Shown here piece after piece: positions 18,622 through 27,299 of a stretch of DNA of 64,000 nt. Position 1 is the first letter of the stretch; each line of letters begins with the position of its first letter. Source of the stretch: Bacillota bacterium (GTDB lineage: Bacteria; Bacillota; UBA4882; UBA8346); the NCBI GenBank assembly GCA_023429995.1, contig JAEZCE010000035.1:62001-126000 (forward strand), given 5' to 3'. A program made the translations under genes and the position numbers. The notes beneath the pieces are model-generated. The model was given only the letters and a program-made list of their open reading frames with translations. It did no database searches and was not told the origin of the DNA.

Positions 18622-20175
18622 ATGATGAAACAGGAATATTTAAAAGAACTTTTCAGTTTGCAATTAGGGCATAAACATCTGACCGACCTGACCACGGGGT
18701 ATTTTCAAACCGAGCCCACCGATGAATGCCGTAAAACCCTTAGCAGTTACGGCCTTTATTTTAAGCCGCAAACCAGAGGATTCGTAGTTGTCGCCCCGTA
18801 TATTCAACATACGGATACAGGGTTGGAGGAATTGGCAAACCCATTTGCCGATGGGGAAAAGTTGTCTTTTGTAATTTTTACTACCGATAAAACCTTTTTT
18901 GATCATGCTGATTTACCTTATGATACGCCCGGGGATTTTGTTTATTATTTCAATAATCTAAATCAAAATGCCCGGAGGACCCGATTGCTTTTGGATAGTT
19001 GCGGCGTCAAAGAGAGTGAACGGGTCAAGTTGCATCCTAAATTGTTTTCGGGAACAATCGCCAAAACCGCCGGAGATAATGTTGCGCAACCTAAAGTCTT
19101 TGATTGCCGGAACAACCCGGTGGCCGCAACCCGCTTTGACTTTACGGTCGATAACTATAAAAACACCTATCGTCTGGACCTCGCGAGACTGGGCGATGGT
19201 CTATATACCATCGAATATAACGGCGAATCAACCAACTGTTATTGTGCGGACGCTTCCTTTATCCGGCGGATTCCTTTAGCGATTCTGGAAGTTTTTGTCG
19301 GCCCGGATGTGCCTGCGAAGTATCAAGTAATCCAACGGGCGGGCGGCCTTCAATATCTGGACGATAAAGAATTTTGCCTCAATTTCGGTATTCATTTATG
19401 TTATTGGCAATACAAGATAATCCCGATTAAAACACCCGCGTACACTGATATTAAAATTTTGACGGATCAGGACAATTACACATTTACGCCAAGGAAGTCC
19501 GAGATCAATAGCTATTGGGATCCGGTGCTGTTTACCTCGGACCAGTTGATCGATGCGCCCAATGATGAGTTGACTTTCAATTTATACCGCTTAAATTGGG
19601 ATGGCCAATGCCGTTTGACTTCGAGTTCCAAATACAAATACTGTAACCAGGAATATGGAATTGAACTGAATTCCGATTTTTGGTGCCGTCAATTGGTGAA
19701 TGGAACCTATCCCTACAAGTGCCCGGCCAGGTCTACGGATGCGCTTATCGGCGCGTTGCCTAAAGCGGGGGAAGTTACTACGAAATATTATACCCAAGAG
19801 GGTAAAGACTATGTTCAAATGACTTTGTATCTGGTATATCAAAACGGCCAGTATGAGATCAAAGAAACTTACGAGCCGGCTGATTATAGCTACAAGGTTA
19901 TTGAAGAGAATGGCGATTTGACCATCCAGTTTATCAGCAAAATCGATATGACTTATGTCGATTTATATTATACGGTCGTGGATAAAATAACGCAAAAATC
20001 GATGCGTATGAATAAAATCGGCAATATTTACAGCATGGAGAAAATTGTGACGCGGTTTTGTTATCCTCAGCTGGAAGAGGGGGACCGGGTTGTATTTTGG
20101 TTTGTCTACCAGACCGTCGCGGGCCAGAAAACATATACCAGTGATACCTGGAGCCATATCTATGGAAGTGATTGA
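18622..20175 (+). CDS. Unknown eCIS-locus protein, 517 aa
   Basis: This 517-aa protein lies between the cap protein and the PAAR gene, with ATG 18622 or 18625 behind a weak GGGAGATAGG site. It has no signal peptide or membrane segment and is rich in Y, D, F and T, which suggests mostly beta structure. The N-terminus (EYLKELFSLQLGHKHLTDLT) and phrases such as YFKPQTRGFVVVAPYI are not ones I can assign to a named family. The last ~130 residues look like an Ig-like domain (YYTVVDKITQKSMRM, VVFWFVYQT). Location suggests a structural or adaptor component of the particle; a carbohydrate-binding accessory is an alternative. Confidence 0.6.
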   Translation: MMKQEYLKELFSLQLGHKHLTDLTTGYFQTEPTDECRKTLSSYGLYFKPQTRGFVVVAPYIQHTDTGLEELANPFADGEKLSFVIFTTDKTFFDHADLPYDTPGDFVYYFNNLNQNARRTRLLLDSCGVKESERVKLHPKLFSGTIAKTAGDNVAQPKVFDCRNNPVAATRFDFTVDNYKNTYRLDLARLGDGLYTIEYNGESTNCYCADASFIRRIPLAILEVFVGPDVPAKYQVIQRAGGLQYLDDKEFCLNFGIHLCYWQYKIIPIKTPAYTDIKILTDQDNYTFTPRKSEINSYWDPVLFTSDQLIDAPNDELTFNLYRLNWDGQCRLTSSSKYKYCNQEYGIELNSDFWCRQLVNGTYPYKCPARSTDALIGALPKAGEVTTKYYTQEGKDYVQMTLYLVYQNGQYEIKETYEPADYSYKVIEENGDLTIQFISKIDMTYVDLYYTVVDKITQKSMRMNKIGNIYSMEKIVTRFCYPQLEEGDRVVFWFVYQTVAGQKTYTSDTWSHIYGSD

Positions 20176-20191
20176 TTAAGGAGGAATAAAC

Positions 20192-20590
20192 TTGGGACTA
20201 CCAGCAGCTAAACAAGGAGATCAAATTATCGCTACGGATACGCATATTGTCATGATCCCGGCGCCGCCGGGTTCTCCGATCCCAACCCCATTGCCGAATC
20301 CATTTATGGGAATGATTGACGGCGGCCTCAGTTCAAATGTAAAAATCATGGGAATGCCTGCGGCTACGGTGGATTCCACAGCCTCTAATCTGCCGCCCCA
20401 TATTCCCCAGGGCGGCCCCTTTCAAAAGGCGCCGTCCAACAAGGCCACCATTAAAATGGGCAGCGCCACGGTAAAGATTAACGGTAAGATGGCGGCCCGG
20501 AACGGTGATATGGCAATGACCTGCAATGACCCTTCGGATCTTCCCATCGGGAAAGTGGTCGCTGTCGGGACGGTTATGATTGGGGGATGA
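20192..20590 (+). CDS. PAAR spike-tip protein of the eCIS
   Basis: The gene starts at TTG 20192, seven bases after AAGGAGG. The 132-aa product begins GLPAAKQGDQIIATDTHIVM and ends with ATIKMGSATVKINGKMAAR, GDMAMTCNDP and a PxGKVVAVGTVMIGG tail. This is the PAAR-like domain that forms the pointed tip on the VgrG-like spike (Afp10 position in other eCIS). It pierces the target envelope and can also help hold effectors. Effector genes follow directly, as usual for PAAR proteins. Confidence 0.85.
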   Translation: MGLPAAKQGDQIIATDTHIVMIPAPPGSPIPTPLPNPFMGMIDGGLSSNVKIMGMPAATVDSTASNLPPHIPQGGPFQKAPSNKATIKMGSATVKINGKMAARNGDMAMTCNDPSDLPIGKVVAVGTVMIGG

Positions 20591-20596
20591 AAAAAT

Positions 20597-20733
20597 CTCC
20601 GGAGAGTATGGGATATACTCAGGAGAATGAAAATTACTCTCCGGAGAGTATGGGATACACTCAGGAGAATGAAAATTACTCTCCGGAGAGTATTGGATAT
20701 ACTCGGAAGAATGAAAATCATTCTCCGGAGAAT
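20597..20733 (+). repeat. 42-bp tandem repeat, 3.3 copies
   Basis: Units at 20597-20638, 20639-20680, 20681-20722 and a partial copy to 20733. Each starts with the palindrome CTCCGGAG and contains TATGGGATAYACTC and AGGAGAATGAAAAT. The palindromes allow alternative hairpins. The array lies immediately after the PAAR stop and before a terminator. The opposite strand gives a 14-aa repeat, which I regard as a by-product. Confidence 0.85.
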
Positions 20734-20754
20734 TAAAATAAAATTGTGTCATCA

Positions 20755-20784
20755 AAAAGAGCGGACGTGCGTCGCTCTTTTTTG
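20755..20784 (+). terminator. Intrinsic terminator before the first cargo gene
   Basis: AAAGAGCG pairs with CGCTCTTT and runs into TTTTTTG. The sequence around it is duplicated before the second cargo gene at 23715. Confidence 0.75.
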
Positions 20785-20913
20785 TTTATCCAATGGGAAT
20801 GATATTTTGATTTTTTGGGGGAAGAGGGAAGTGGGAAGTCATGAATTATGCCAAAGACCAAACCAAAGATTCGGCATATGTCTCAGTTAACACATTAATC
20901 CAATCCAAAAAGC
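20755..20913 (+). repeat. Duplicated cargo-gene header, copy 1
   Basis: Terminator, leader (shared TATTTTGATTTTTT, GAGGGAAGTGGGAAG) and the first ~24 codons of the cargo gene match 23715-23878 closely, while sequence before and after differs. This is a duplicated module that supplies transcription boundary, ribosome site and N-terminal loading signal. Confidence 0.7.
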
Positions 20914-22574
20914 AAACCTCTGACCGCTTGCCGCCCTATACCCAGTTTGAGAAAGAGCGGGAGAAAAAAGGCGATACTTCGGAAACTAAGGTCAAAGGGC
21001 AGGCCTCCGGCAAAGAAAACAGCGTTGTTCAAAAAGTAAAGGATGGCCCCATACCTGCCGCGGGGAAAATTGTCAATACCATCGGGGTCGTCGCGCCGGA
21101 GGCGAATTTACGGCCGGCGCCTACCACAACCAACCGTCCGCTAAAATTGTTGCCATTCAACACCCGGGTCCAGATTGTTAAAGAAATCGAGGGTGGATGG
21201 TACTTCATTAGCGCGGAGGAGGGCGATACCGGGTATGTAGCCGCGCATTTGATTAAAAAAAACCCTCCGGAGCCAAGTTCCAGGCTTCATAAAGTGGCAA
21301 GCGGCGAATCGGCCATTGGAATTGCCGAGAAGTATTATAAAAGCAACGCGGCTCAATGGGGACAGGATTTGCGGTATTATGTCAATGTTCTTGTCTATGT
21401 CAACAAAGGAGTTGGTGATCCTTCCAAAGGAATTTACAGGGAAAGCGCCAAAGACGGCTGGAAGGAGACTCAAGTTAAAAGCGGTTATTATATTTGGATC
21501 CCCGGTGTGGAGTATGCCAAATCCCTTCAAGGGGTGGTCAGCTCGGGTTCGGTTACTTATGGAATGAAAGAAGGAATCGATAATACCATCGGCTTTTTCC
21601 GGCAAAAGCTGGATGATTTTAATTATGCCAATCAGTTTGTGGGGAAATTGTTACCGGCTAAACTTAGTGATAGCGCCTTGGAGGCCATTAAATCGGCACT
21701 GATTAATTTTGCGCTGGGCATGATTGCCGCGGGATTATTACTGGCAATTGCCGCCGGAATCGGAGCTTTGATTGGCGCCCTTGTCGGTTTCTTTGCCGGT
21801 GGGGCCGGGGCAGTTCCCGGAGCCGCCTTAGGAGCCAAGATCGGTTTTGAAATCGGGTTATTCTTATTAAAATGGATCGGATTGGGCCTGCTGATAACCA
21901 GCGGCGCCTCACTCCTTGGGAAGATTGGAGTCGCCTTCGGGAAATATGTGATCAATGTTTGGGAAGCCGGCGGTAATCGAAAGAAATTAGAAAATAGCGC
22001 CGACTTATGCGCCGAGGGGATAAAAGAATTTTTACTCGGCGTGCTGGAACTTGTGGTGATGCTGGTTGCAGCCTGGGGTGTTGGACGGGCCATGGGGGCC
22101 TTGGCGAAAACCAAATTTGGTGAGAAAATAGGATATGAGAAGTTAACCGAGTGGGTTAATAAAGGTAAAAAGAGAATTGTTGAAAATGTTGATGCTGCAG
22201 CAATGGCACGAAGCTGGCAAGGGAATATAGATTATCCTGGAATTGACAATTGGAAAAATGTGATAATTAGAAAAGGGACTAAGGTATGGGGTGGTATGCC
22301 AGGCCCAAGTAATTTTTATACAACCGAGGAAGTGATGCAATCGGTAGGCAATGATGCAACAAAACTTTACCAAGGTCTTCAAGTCGGAAAAGGTAGCCAT
22401 CTCCATTTTAGACAGGGAATGACTCAATATGAAGTAACTCAAGACATTGTTGTTGGAAGCTCAAAAGCATTGACTAATTTGCAATATGGCCCGGGTGGAT
22501 TGGATCAATATTTTATTCCTAATTATGAGAAGGTGTTAATGCCAATTAAGTCAATTATTATGATAAATAGGTAA
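20841..22574 (+). CDS. Putative eCIS cargo/toxin with SH3b and LysM-like domains
   Basis: This 577-aa protein carries the shared leader motif YVSVNTLIQSKK at residues 13-24. It then has a disordered linker, an SH3b-like domain (residues ~85-133, from NLRPAPTT to GDTGYVAAHLI), a LysM-like segment (~150-220, HKVASGESAIGIAEKYY to GYYIWIPG) and long Gly/Ala-rich hydrophobic helices (~286-365 and ~396-418) that could insert in membranes. The C-terminal ~125 residues (KGTKVWGGMPGPSNFY, FRQGMTQYEVTQDIVVG, GPGGLDQYFIPNYEKV) look like a polymorphic-toxin tip of a kind I have the impression of seeing on large secreted toxins; its activity is unknown to me. DNA becomes AT-rich at about 22130, where the tip begins, and immunity-like genes follow. 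I infer a cargo loaded through the N-terminus with a replaceable toxic tip. Confidence 0.7.
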   Translation: MNYAKDQTKDSAYVSVNTLIQSKKQTSDRLPPYTQFEKEREKKGDTSETKVKGQASGKENSVVQKVKDGPIPAAGKIVNTIGVVAPEANLRPAPTTTNRPLKLLPFNTRVQIVKEIEGGWYFISAEEGDTGYVAAHLIKKNPPEPSSRLHKVASGESAIGIAEKYYKSNAAQWGQDLRYYVNVLVYVNKGVGDPSKGIYRESAKDGWKETQVKSGYYIWIPGVEYAKSLQGVVSSGSVTYGMKEGIDNTIGFFRQKLDDFNYANQFVGKLLPAKLSDSALEAIKSALINFALGMIAAGLLLAIAAGIGALIGALVGFFAGGAGAVPGAALGAKIGFEIGLFLLKWIGLGLLITSGASLLGKIGVAFGKYVINVWEAGGNRKKLENSADLCAEGIKEFLLGVLELVVMLVAAWGVGRAMGALAKTKFGEKIGYEKLTEWVNKGKKRIVENVDAAAMARSWQGNIDYPGIDNWKNVIIRKGTKVWGGMPGPSNFYTTEEVMQSVGNDATKLYQGLQVGKGSHLHFRQGMTQYEVTQDIVVGSSKALTNLQYGPGGLDQYFIPNYEKVLMPIKSIIMINR

Positions 22575-22594
22575 TTAAAAGAGAGGGGAAAGAA

Positions 22595-23020
22595 ATGATT
22601 GATATTCAAAATGGTGACATTGTGATGGGCGATAATATCTTTTTAATCCATAGCGGATTGACGAAAGATGAATTTCTAAATTCTAAATTACATACTGAAG
22701 TTTTAAATGAACAGATACATACATTTTCTAAGTACTTTTTAAAGCCTCAATGGATCGATAATCATAGTTTTTTAGTGTCATTATTCTTCAATCCCCAAAA
22801 TCGGATTGATTTTGTTCAAATGAGTATGGTAAGTGATGGGAATATACCGGTATGGGATGATTGGTCTGAGGATAATGAACAAAACCGAAAAAAGGCTCAT
22901 GATCAATGGTTGGAGGTTAATATCGGCAAACCGCCTTATCAATACTCGTGGGGTGAGATATCATCCAACTATGACCCGCGCTCCGGATCCAGTATGATCA
23001 CGATAAGATATCAGTCATAA
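22595..23020 (+). CDS. Candidate immunity protein (141 aa)
   Basis: A cytosolic-type 141-aa acidic protein 20 bp after the toxin gene, with ribosome site AGAGGGG. It has no signal peptide or membrane helix. Aromatic-rich segments (WDDWSEDNEQNRKKAHDQW, YQYSWGEISSNYDPR) resemble small immunity proteins that bind toxin tips. It shares the low GC of the toxin tip, consistent with joint transfer. The immunity role is inferred from position, size and composition only. Confidence 0.55.
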   Translation: MIDIQNGDIVMGDNIFLIHSGLTKDEFLNSKLHTEVLNEQIHTFSKYFLKPQWIDNHSFLVSLFFNPQNRIDFVQMSMVSDGNIPVWDDWSEDNEQNRKKAHDQWLEVNIGKPPYQYSWGEISSNYDPRSGSSMITIRYQS

Positions 23021-23040
23021 AGAAATGGTGAAGATTTATC

Positions 23041-23268
23041 ATGAAAATTAAGGGAACTTCATCTTATATAACGGTTGAATTTGATCATAAGACAGTAAAG
23101 ATTCAGGGTGAAATGCTGGTAAAGGGTTTCCTGGCTTATGCGGATACAATAAAGCATTGGGAACCGCCCTATCAGCGTATTGAAATCGCTGAGAATACAA
23201 AAGCCAAGATTATTCGGGATGTTATAGACGAAACTAAAAATTCAAACTTTGTAATCCAGTTTGAATAG
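23041..23268 (+). CDS. Candidate immunity protein, Imm74-like
   Basis: This 75-aa protein begins MKIKGTSSYITVEF and contains VKIQGEML..GF.AY...I..WEPP, a pattern I associate with the small Imm74-type immunity proteins of polymorphic toxin loci. It follows the first candidate by 20 bp. It may be the cognate antidote for the tip of the upstream toxin, or an orphan kept from a previous tip. The family assignment is tentative and made from memory of the motif. Confidence 0.55.
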   Translation: MKIKGTSSYITVEFDHKTVKIQGEMLVKGFLAYADTIKHWEPPYQRIEIAENTKAKIIRDVIDETKNSNFVIQFE

Positions 23269-23313
23269 GAAGGCCGGGTGGAGAAACTGGTAGAGAAATC
23301 TTGTTAATCCGGT

Positions 23314-23646
23314 GTGAGCAGAGAAAAGAAGGAACGGATATCCAGAATAAAGGATTTGTTTACGGAGTTGTTACGTCTTTTAGAAACCGAGGGCGGTGCG
23401 GAAGTCGATTATGCCAAAAAGGAATTGCAAAGAAACGTTTTAATGATTGAAGCAGTTTTAAGTGATATAACTGTGGATTTTGATAAAGTGTTTGATGAAG
23501 TCAAGGCGAGTTATCATAGTATGTATCCGCCCCATGGCGGGTTGGGCGATTTCTTTGTTTGGAGAGATGACTTTGAAGAAAGAGTCAAGGCAAATCAGCC
23601 GCTGGATAATGTTAAAAATGAGTTGAAGGAAATATTGGATAGGTAA
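23314..23646 (+). CDS. Candidate orphan immunity protein (110 aa)
   Basis: The frame starts at GTG 23314 without a strong ribosome site. The 110-aa helical protein ends with a conserved-looking block (YPPHGGLGDFFVWRDDFEER, NQPLDNVKNEL) of the kind seen in small proteins encoded behind polymorphic toxins. It is the third small gene behind one toxin, which suggests an accumulated immunity array. The function is inferred. Confidence 0.5.
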   Translation: MSREKKERISRIKDLFTELLRLLETEGGAEVDYAKKELQRNVLMIEAVLSDITVDFDKVFDEVKASYHSMYPPHGGLGDFFVWRDDFEERVKANQPLDNVKNELKEILDR

Positions 23647-23714
23647 TGGAGACAGGGGATGAATAGAGGGTCTTCGTTACCCGGAATGTTTTCGGTTGAA
23701 AATTGGTGCTTTTT

Positions 23715-23750
23715 AAAAGGGCGAACGTGCATGGATCGCTCTTTTTTGTT
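23715..23750 (+). terminator. Intrinsic terminator before the second cargo gene
   Basis: AAGGGCGA (23717-23724) pairs with TCGCTCTT (23736-23743), followed by TTTTGTTT. It is a diverged copy of the terminator at 20755. Confidence 0.72.
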
Positions 23751-23878
23751 TGTCTAATTTTGAGGGTATTTTGATTTTTTGAGGGAAGAGGGAAGTGGGA
23801 AGCGCATGAATTATGCCAAAGACCAAACCAAGGATACGACCTATGTATCGGTTAATGCATTGATCCAATCGAAAAAGA
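23715..23878 (+). repeat. Duplicated cargo-gene header, copy 2
   Basis: The partner of 20755-20913: terminator, leader with GAGGGAAGTGGGAAG and the first ~24 codons of the cargo gene are conserved, while the rest of the two genes is unrelated. Confidence 0.7.
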
Positions 23879-26799
23879 AAGGCCGCGGCTACTTACCGGC
23901 TTATGCCCAATTCCAGAAAGAGCAGGAACTGCCGGACACTCCTCCGGAAGAAGTGGTGGAGTCAAAGGCAGTGGCGGCTCCGGAAAAGGATCCGGCGGGG
24001 AAGCCTGAGAAACCGGCGGCTGCCAATGGGGGTCCGGCCCAAGAGACGCCGGTTTCGGAAATAGAGGCTTCGCCGGGAAGCGTTTTGGAAGGTTCTGTGC
24101 CGGAAGCGGCCCAGCAGATTGAGCCATTGGGTGGTTCGGGGCTGTCAAAGGATGCAGGCTTTGAGCTTGATGAAACCGATGTGCCAAAAAGGGAAGAAAA
24201 GGAGGAAAAGCCTGAGGAAAAACAAGTAATCCAGAAAAAGGGGATGACCGCCGGGGGCGGGGAGGGAAATGGGGATTCCGATTCTAATCCCGGGGCGGAA
24301 CAATTCAAAGCGCTCAGGGGTAACGGCGAGCCGCTGCCCGGTGGGGTTCAGGCCAAGATGGAACCGGCCCTGGGGATGGACTTGCAAAACGTCCGGATTC
24401 ACCGTGACGGGCAGGCTGGCGTCATATCTGAAGATTTAGGAGCCAGAGCCTTTACAAGCGGGCAAGACATCTATTTTAATCAGGGAGAGTATAACCCGGA
24501 TACAACCACGGGCAACCATTTGATCGCCCATGAGCTCACCCATGTCAAACAGCAGCAAACCATACCCGGGTTGCAATACCAGTTGCAAGTCCCGGCGGAG
24601 CGGGATCGTTATGAGCGGGAAGCGGACGCCATCGCCGATAAGGCAGTGAACGCTCCCCGACAGTCGGAGTCGAAGGTCAATGTGAGTTCCGGGTTGAATC
24701 AAAAGGGCGGGGACAGTGTGCAACTGGCCGCCAAACCGGAATCCAAAGCTGAAACCCAAAAGGAGAAGGATTCCAACTGGATTTTAGAGAAAGTCGGCGC
24801 TTTGGTAAGGAATCTTCCCGGCTATGATCTCCTGGCCCTGGTAATTGGGCGCGACCCCTTGAGTGGTCAGACCGTTAAAGGAGATGCCGTTGCTGTGGTT
24901 AAAGCGGTGATGGGATTCATCCCCGGCGGGGCGCTCCTTTTTGAAAACCTGGAAAAAGCGCGGATCATTTCCAAGGCCATCGCCTGGTTTAAGGAAGAAT
25001 TTCGAAAAATGAATCTTAGTTTTGCAGTCGTGAAAAATATGTTCACTCAGGCTTGGCAAGCGATCTTCGGCGCTCCTTCGGTCGAAAAATCCAAGGATGA
25101 GGGGTTCTGGGGCGGTCTGGTCAAAGGCGCCAAAAGGGTCGCGAATGCTGCCGGTAATGCCGTAAAGGCTTTACTCAGCCCGGAAGAAACCTTTAACAAG
25201 ATCAAATCTATTTTTCTGGCACCGATTACTAGGATCAAAAATTTTGTTAGCAAGGCCGGGCCGAAACTGATGGATTTTATCTTTGAAGGCGCGATGACTC
25301 TGGCCGGGTCGGCGGGGAAGAAGATTATGGGGATCCTCAATAAAGGAAAAGGGGTTTTGCAAAAGATTATCAGCGACCCGGTAGGATTCCTCAAAAACTT
25401 AATCGATGCGGTCCGCGGTGGTTTGGGGAATTTTGTCGCCCATATCGGTACGCACCTCCAAAAACGCCTTGGCGAGTGGCTCTTTGGCACTTTAGGCAAT
25501 GCCGGGATTATTTTGCCGGAGAAGCTAAACCTGACTGGGATCTTTAGCCTGATGGCTCAGATCCTCGGAGTTACCTGGCAGGCTATCCGGGCGCAGATCG
25601 TCAAACGTTTGGGCCCCACAGCTGAAAAAGTTATGGACCAAGTGGAAAAAGGCATCGCCTTTGTGGGGGACTTCATTACCAAAGGCCCAATCGCTTTAAT
25701 GGATATGGCGAAAGAATTTTTGGGAGAGTTGCAGACTCTCTTTTTTAATTCCTTTATGGAGTGGATTCGCAACACCGTAATCGTTAAGGCCGTGCAAAAA
25801 TTGATCAGCATGTTCAACCCGGTCGGTGCGATTATCCAGGCCATTATCACGATTTATAACACAGTGCAATTTTTTATCGAGAGGGCGAAGCAGATCGCCG
25901 CCTTTGTCAACTCGGTCTTTGACTCGATTGCGGAAATTGCCGGTGGCAATATCAAAAAAGCTGTGGATGCGGTGGAAGATTCCCTGGCTAAAGCGATACC
26001 GTTGGCGATCGGGTTTTTGGCAAACCTGGTAGGAATTGGCGGAATTGCGGCGAAGATCAAAGAGATAATTCAGAAAATTCGCAAACCCATTGATAAAGCC
26101 GTCGGGAAAGTGGTCGGGTTTATTACGGGGAAGGCGAAGGGGCTGATTGCTAGACTTAAGGGGGCGGATAAGCCAAAGGAAGAATTGCCGAAGAATCAAG
26201 CGGAACATGATACCCAGGTTAAGGCGGGGTTGGCGGCGCTAGATAAGGAACAGCAGAAAGAGGATCAAGATCACAATAATGCTTTGACCGCCGAGGAAGC
26301 GGAAGAAGCGGCCCAAAAAGTAAAAACGGCTTATCCGGTATTTAAGTCGATTACTCCGGTAGAAAAAGGCGCTAGGTGGGTATATGATTATGTTGCAAGT
26401 CCGGAAAAAGAGCATGAAGGACTTCGAGTTGAGAACTCTGCGAAGATTAAAGAAAACGAAGTAACTACATATGAAGATTTTGTTGACAGATCTGTTGTAG
26501 GAGATAATTTCGAAGGTCATGAAATTTGGCAACATGCAAACCTAAAAGCAAAAGGGCTTGCGAAAGAAAGACTATCCACTGAGGCATCTAAGAAAAATCC
26601 AGTTATAGCTTTAGAAAAAACAAAACACAAACAAGTTAATAGGGCTCAAGCATCAATCGATGCAGCAAACCAAACTGCAAGACAAAATATAGAAGCAAAT
26701 ACTAGAATATTACGAGATAATAATATTCCACGAAAGATAGTTGATGAAATATTTAAGAAAGCGGCTAAACACGCTAAAGAACTTGGAGAATGGAGCTGA
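23806..26799 (+). CDS. eCIS cargo with DUF4157 domain and nuclease-like tip
   Basis: I chose ATG 23806 (997 aa) because residues 1-24 then align exactly with the first cargo protein (YVSVNALIQSKK at 13-24). A Pro/Glu-rich linker (~35-160) leads to a DUF4157 domain (~170-250) with the zinc-protease-type motif HELTH at 242-246 and GVQAKMEPALGMDLQNVRIH before it; this domain is a frequent marker of eCIS cargo. Residues ~320-790 are long amphipathic/hydrophobic helices (for example GFIPGGALLF, NPVGAIIQAIITIYNTV), suggestive of translocation or pore formation. The AT-rich tip after ~855 has GHEIWQHANLKAKGL and KKNPVIALEKTKHKQVNRAQ, with conserved H/E/N like nuclease toxins. The nuclease call is a hypothesis. 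Confidence 0.75.
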   Translation: MNYAKDQTKDTTYVSVNALIQSKKKGRGYLPAYAQFQKEQELPDTPPEEVVESKAVAAPEKDPAGKPEKPAAANGGPAQETPVSEIEASPGSVLEGSVPEAAQQIEPLGGSGLSKDAGFELDETDVPKREEKEEKPEEKQVIQKKGMTAGGGEGNGDSDSNPGAEQFKALRGNGEPLPGGVQAKMEPALGMDLQNVRIHRDGQAGVISEDLGARAFTSGQDIYFNQGEYNPDTTTGNHLIAHELTHVKQQQTIPGLQYQLQVPAERDRYEREADAIADKAVNAPRQSESKVNVSSGLNQKGGDSVQLAAKPESKAETQKEKDSNWILEKVGALVRNLPGYDLLALVIGRDPLSGQTVKGDAVAVVKAVMGFIPGGALLFENLEKARIISKAIAWFKEEFRKMNLSFAVVKNMFTQAWQAIFGAPSVEKSKDEGFWGGLVKGAKRVANAAGNAVKALLSPEETFNKIKSIFLAPITRIKNFVSKAGPKLMDFIFEGAMTLAGSAGKKIMGILNKGKGVLQKIISDPVGFLKNLIDAVRGGLGNFVAHIGTHLQKRLGEWLFGTLGNAGIILPEKLNLTGIFSLMAQILGVTWQAIRAQIVKRLGPTAEKVMDQVEKGIAFVGDFITKGPIALMDMAKEFLGELQTLFFNSFMEWIRNTVIVKAVQKLISMFNPVGAIIQAIITIYNTVQFFIERAKQIAAFVNSVFDSIAEIAGGNIKKAVDAVEDSLAKAIPLAIGFLANLVGIGGIAAKIKEIIQKIRKPIDKAVGKVVGFITGKAKGLIARLKGADKPKEELPKNQAEHDTQVKAGLAALDKEQQKEDQDHNNALTAEEAEEAAQKVKTAYPVFKSITPVEKGARWVYDYVASPEKEHEGLRVENSAKIKENEVTTYEDFVDRSVVGDNFEGHEIWQHANLKAKGLAKERLSTEASKKNPVIALEKTKHKQVNRAQASIDAANQTARQNIEANTRILRDNNIPRKIVDEIFKKAAKHAKELGEWS

Positions 26800-26804
26800 G
26801 GTAA

Positions 26805-27224
26805 ATGGATAATAGTCTTGAAGAATTAATAACACGGTTAAATGTTTTAGTTTTAGAAGAGGATTTCTTGGATAGAGCAGAAGAAATAATTGAGGAAATT
26901 GGGGAAAATCCAAATGCCTTTGATGCTGTAGAACCGATTCTTGTGTTAATGGAGAACAATCCTGAAGTAGATTATGGAACCCCCGGGCCTTTAGTTCATT
27001 TTGTTGAAGGATTTTACAAGAATGGCTATGAAGAAAAGTTAACTGATTCACTTACTAGAAAACCGATAAAACACACAGTTTGGATGTTAAATCGAATCAT
27101 AAATGGTAGTGAAGGAGACACAAAGGAATATTTATTAAAAGCATTGGATAAAGTGATATTCTTTCCAAATTTAGATGCGAGTGTTGTTTCACTAGCACAG
27201 CATTTCAGAACATTACATGGATAA
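26805..27224 (+). CDS. Candidate immunity protein for the second toxin
   Basis: This 139-aa acidic, alpha-helical protein starts 5 bp after the toxin stop. The segments VDYGTPGPLVHFVEGFY and TVWMLNRIINGS are ones I associate with a widespread family of small proteins encoded next to nuclease-type polymorphic toxins. Low GC matches the toxin tip, and the pair probably moved together. It should act in the cytosol by binding the tip. The assignment is from context and motif memory. Confidence 0.62.
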   Translation: MDNSLEELITRLNVLVLEEDFLDRAEEIIEEIGENPNAFDAVEPILVLMENNPEVDYGTPGPLVHFVEGFYKNGYEEKLTDSLTRKPIKHTVWMLNRIINGSEGDTKEYLLKALDKVIFFPNLDASVVSLAQHFRTLHG

Positions 27225-27299
27225 ATATGGATAAATAAGAAAATAAAATTAAAAAGATCAGAACTCACCCTCTTAATGAAAAGTAATAAGTGATAAATT

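Noticed and set aside
20333..20755. Minus-strand frames encoding a 14-aa Pro/Ser-rich repeat opposite the 42-bp array
   Set aside because: They arise because 42 is a multiple of three and read through the antisense of the PAAR gene; no ribosome site and no plausible operon on that strand.
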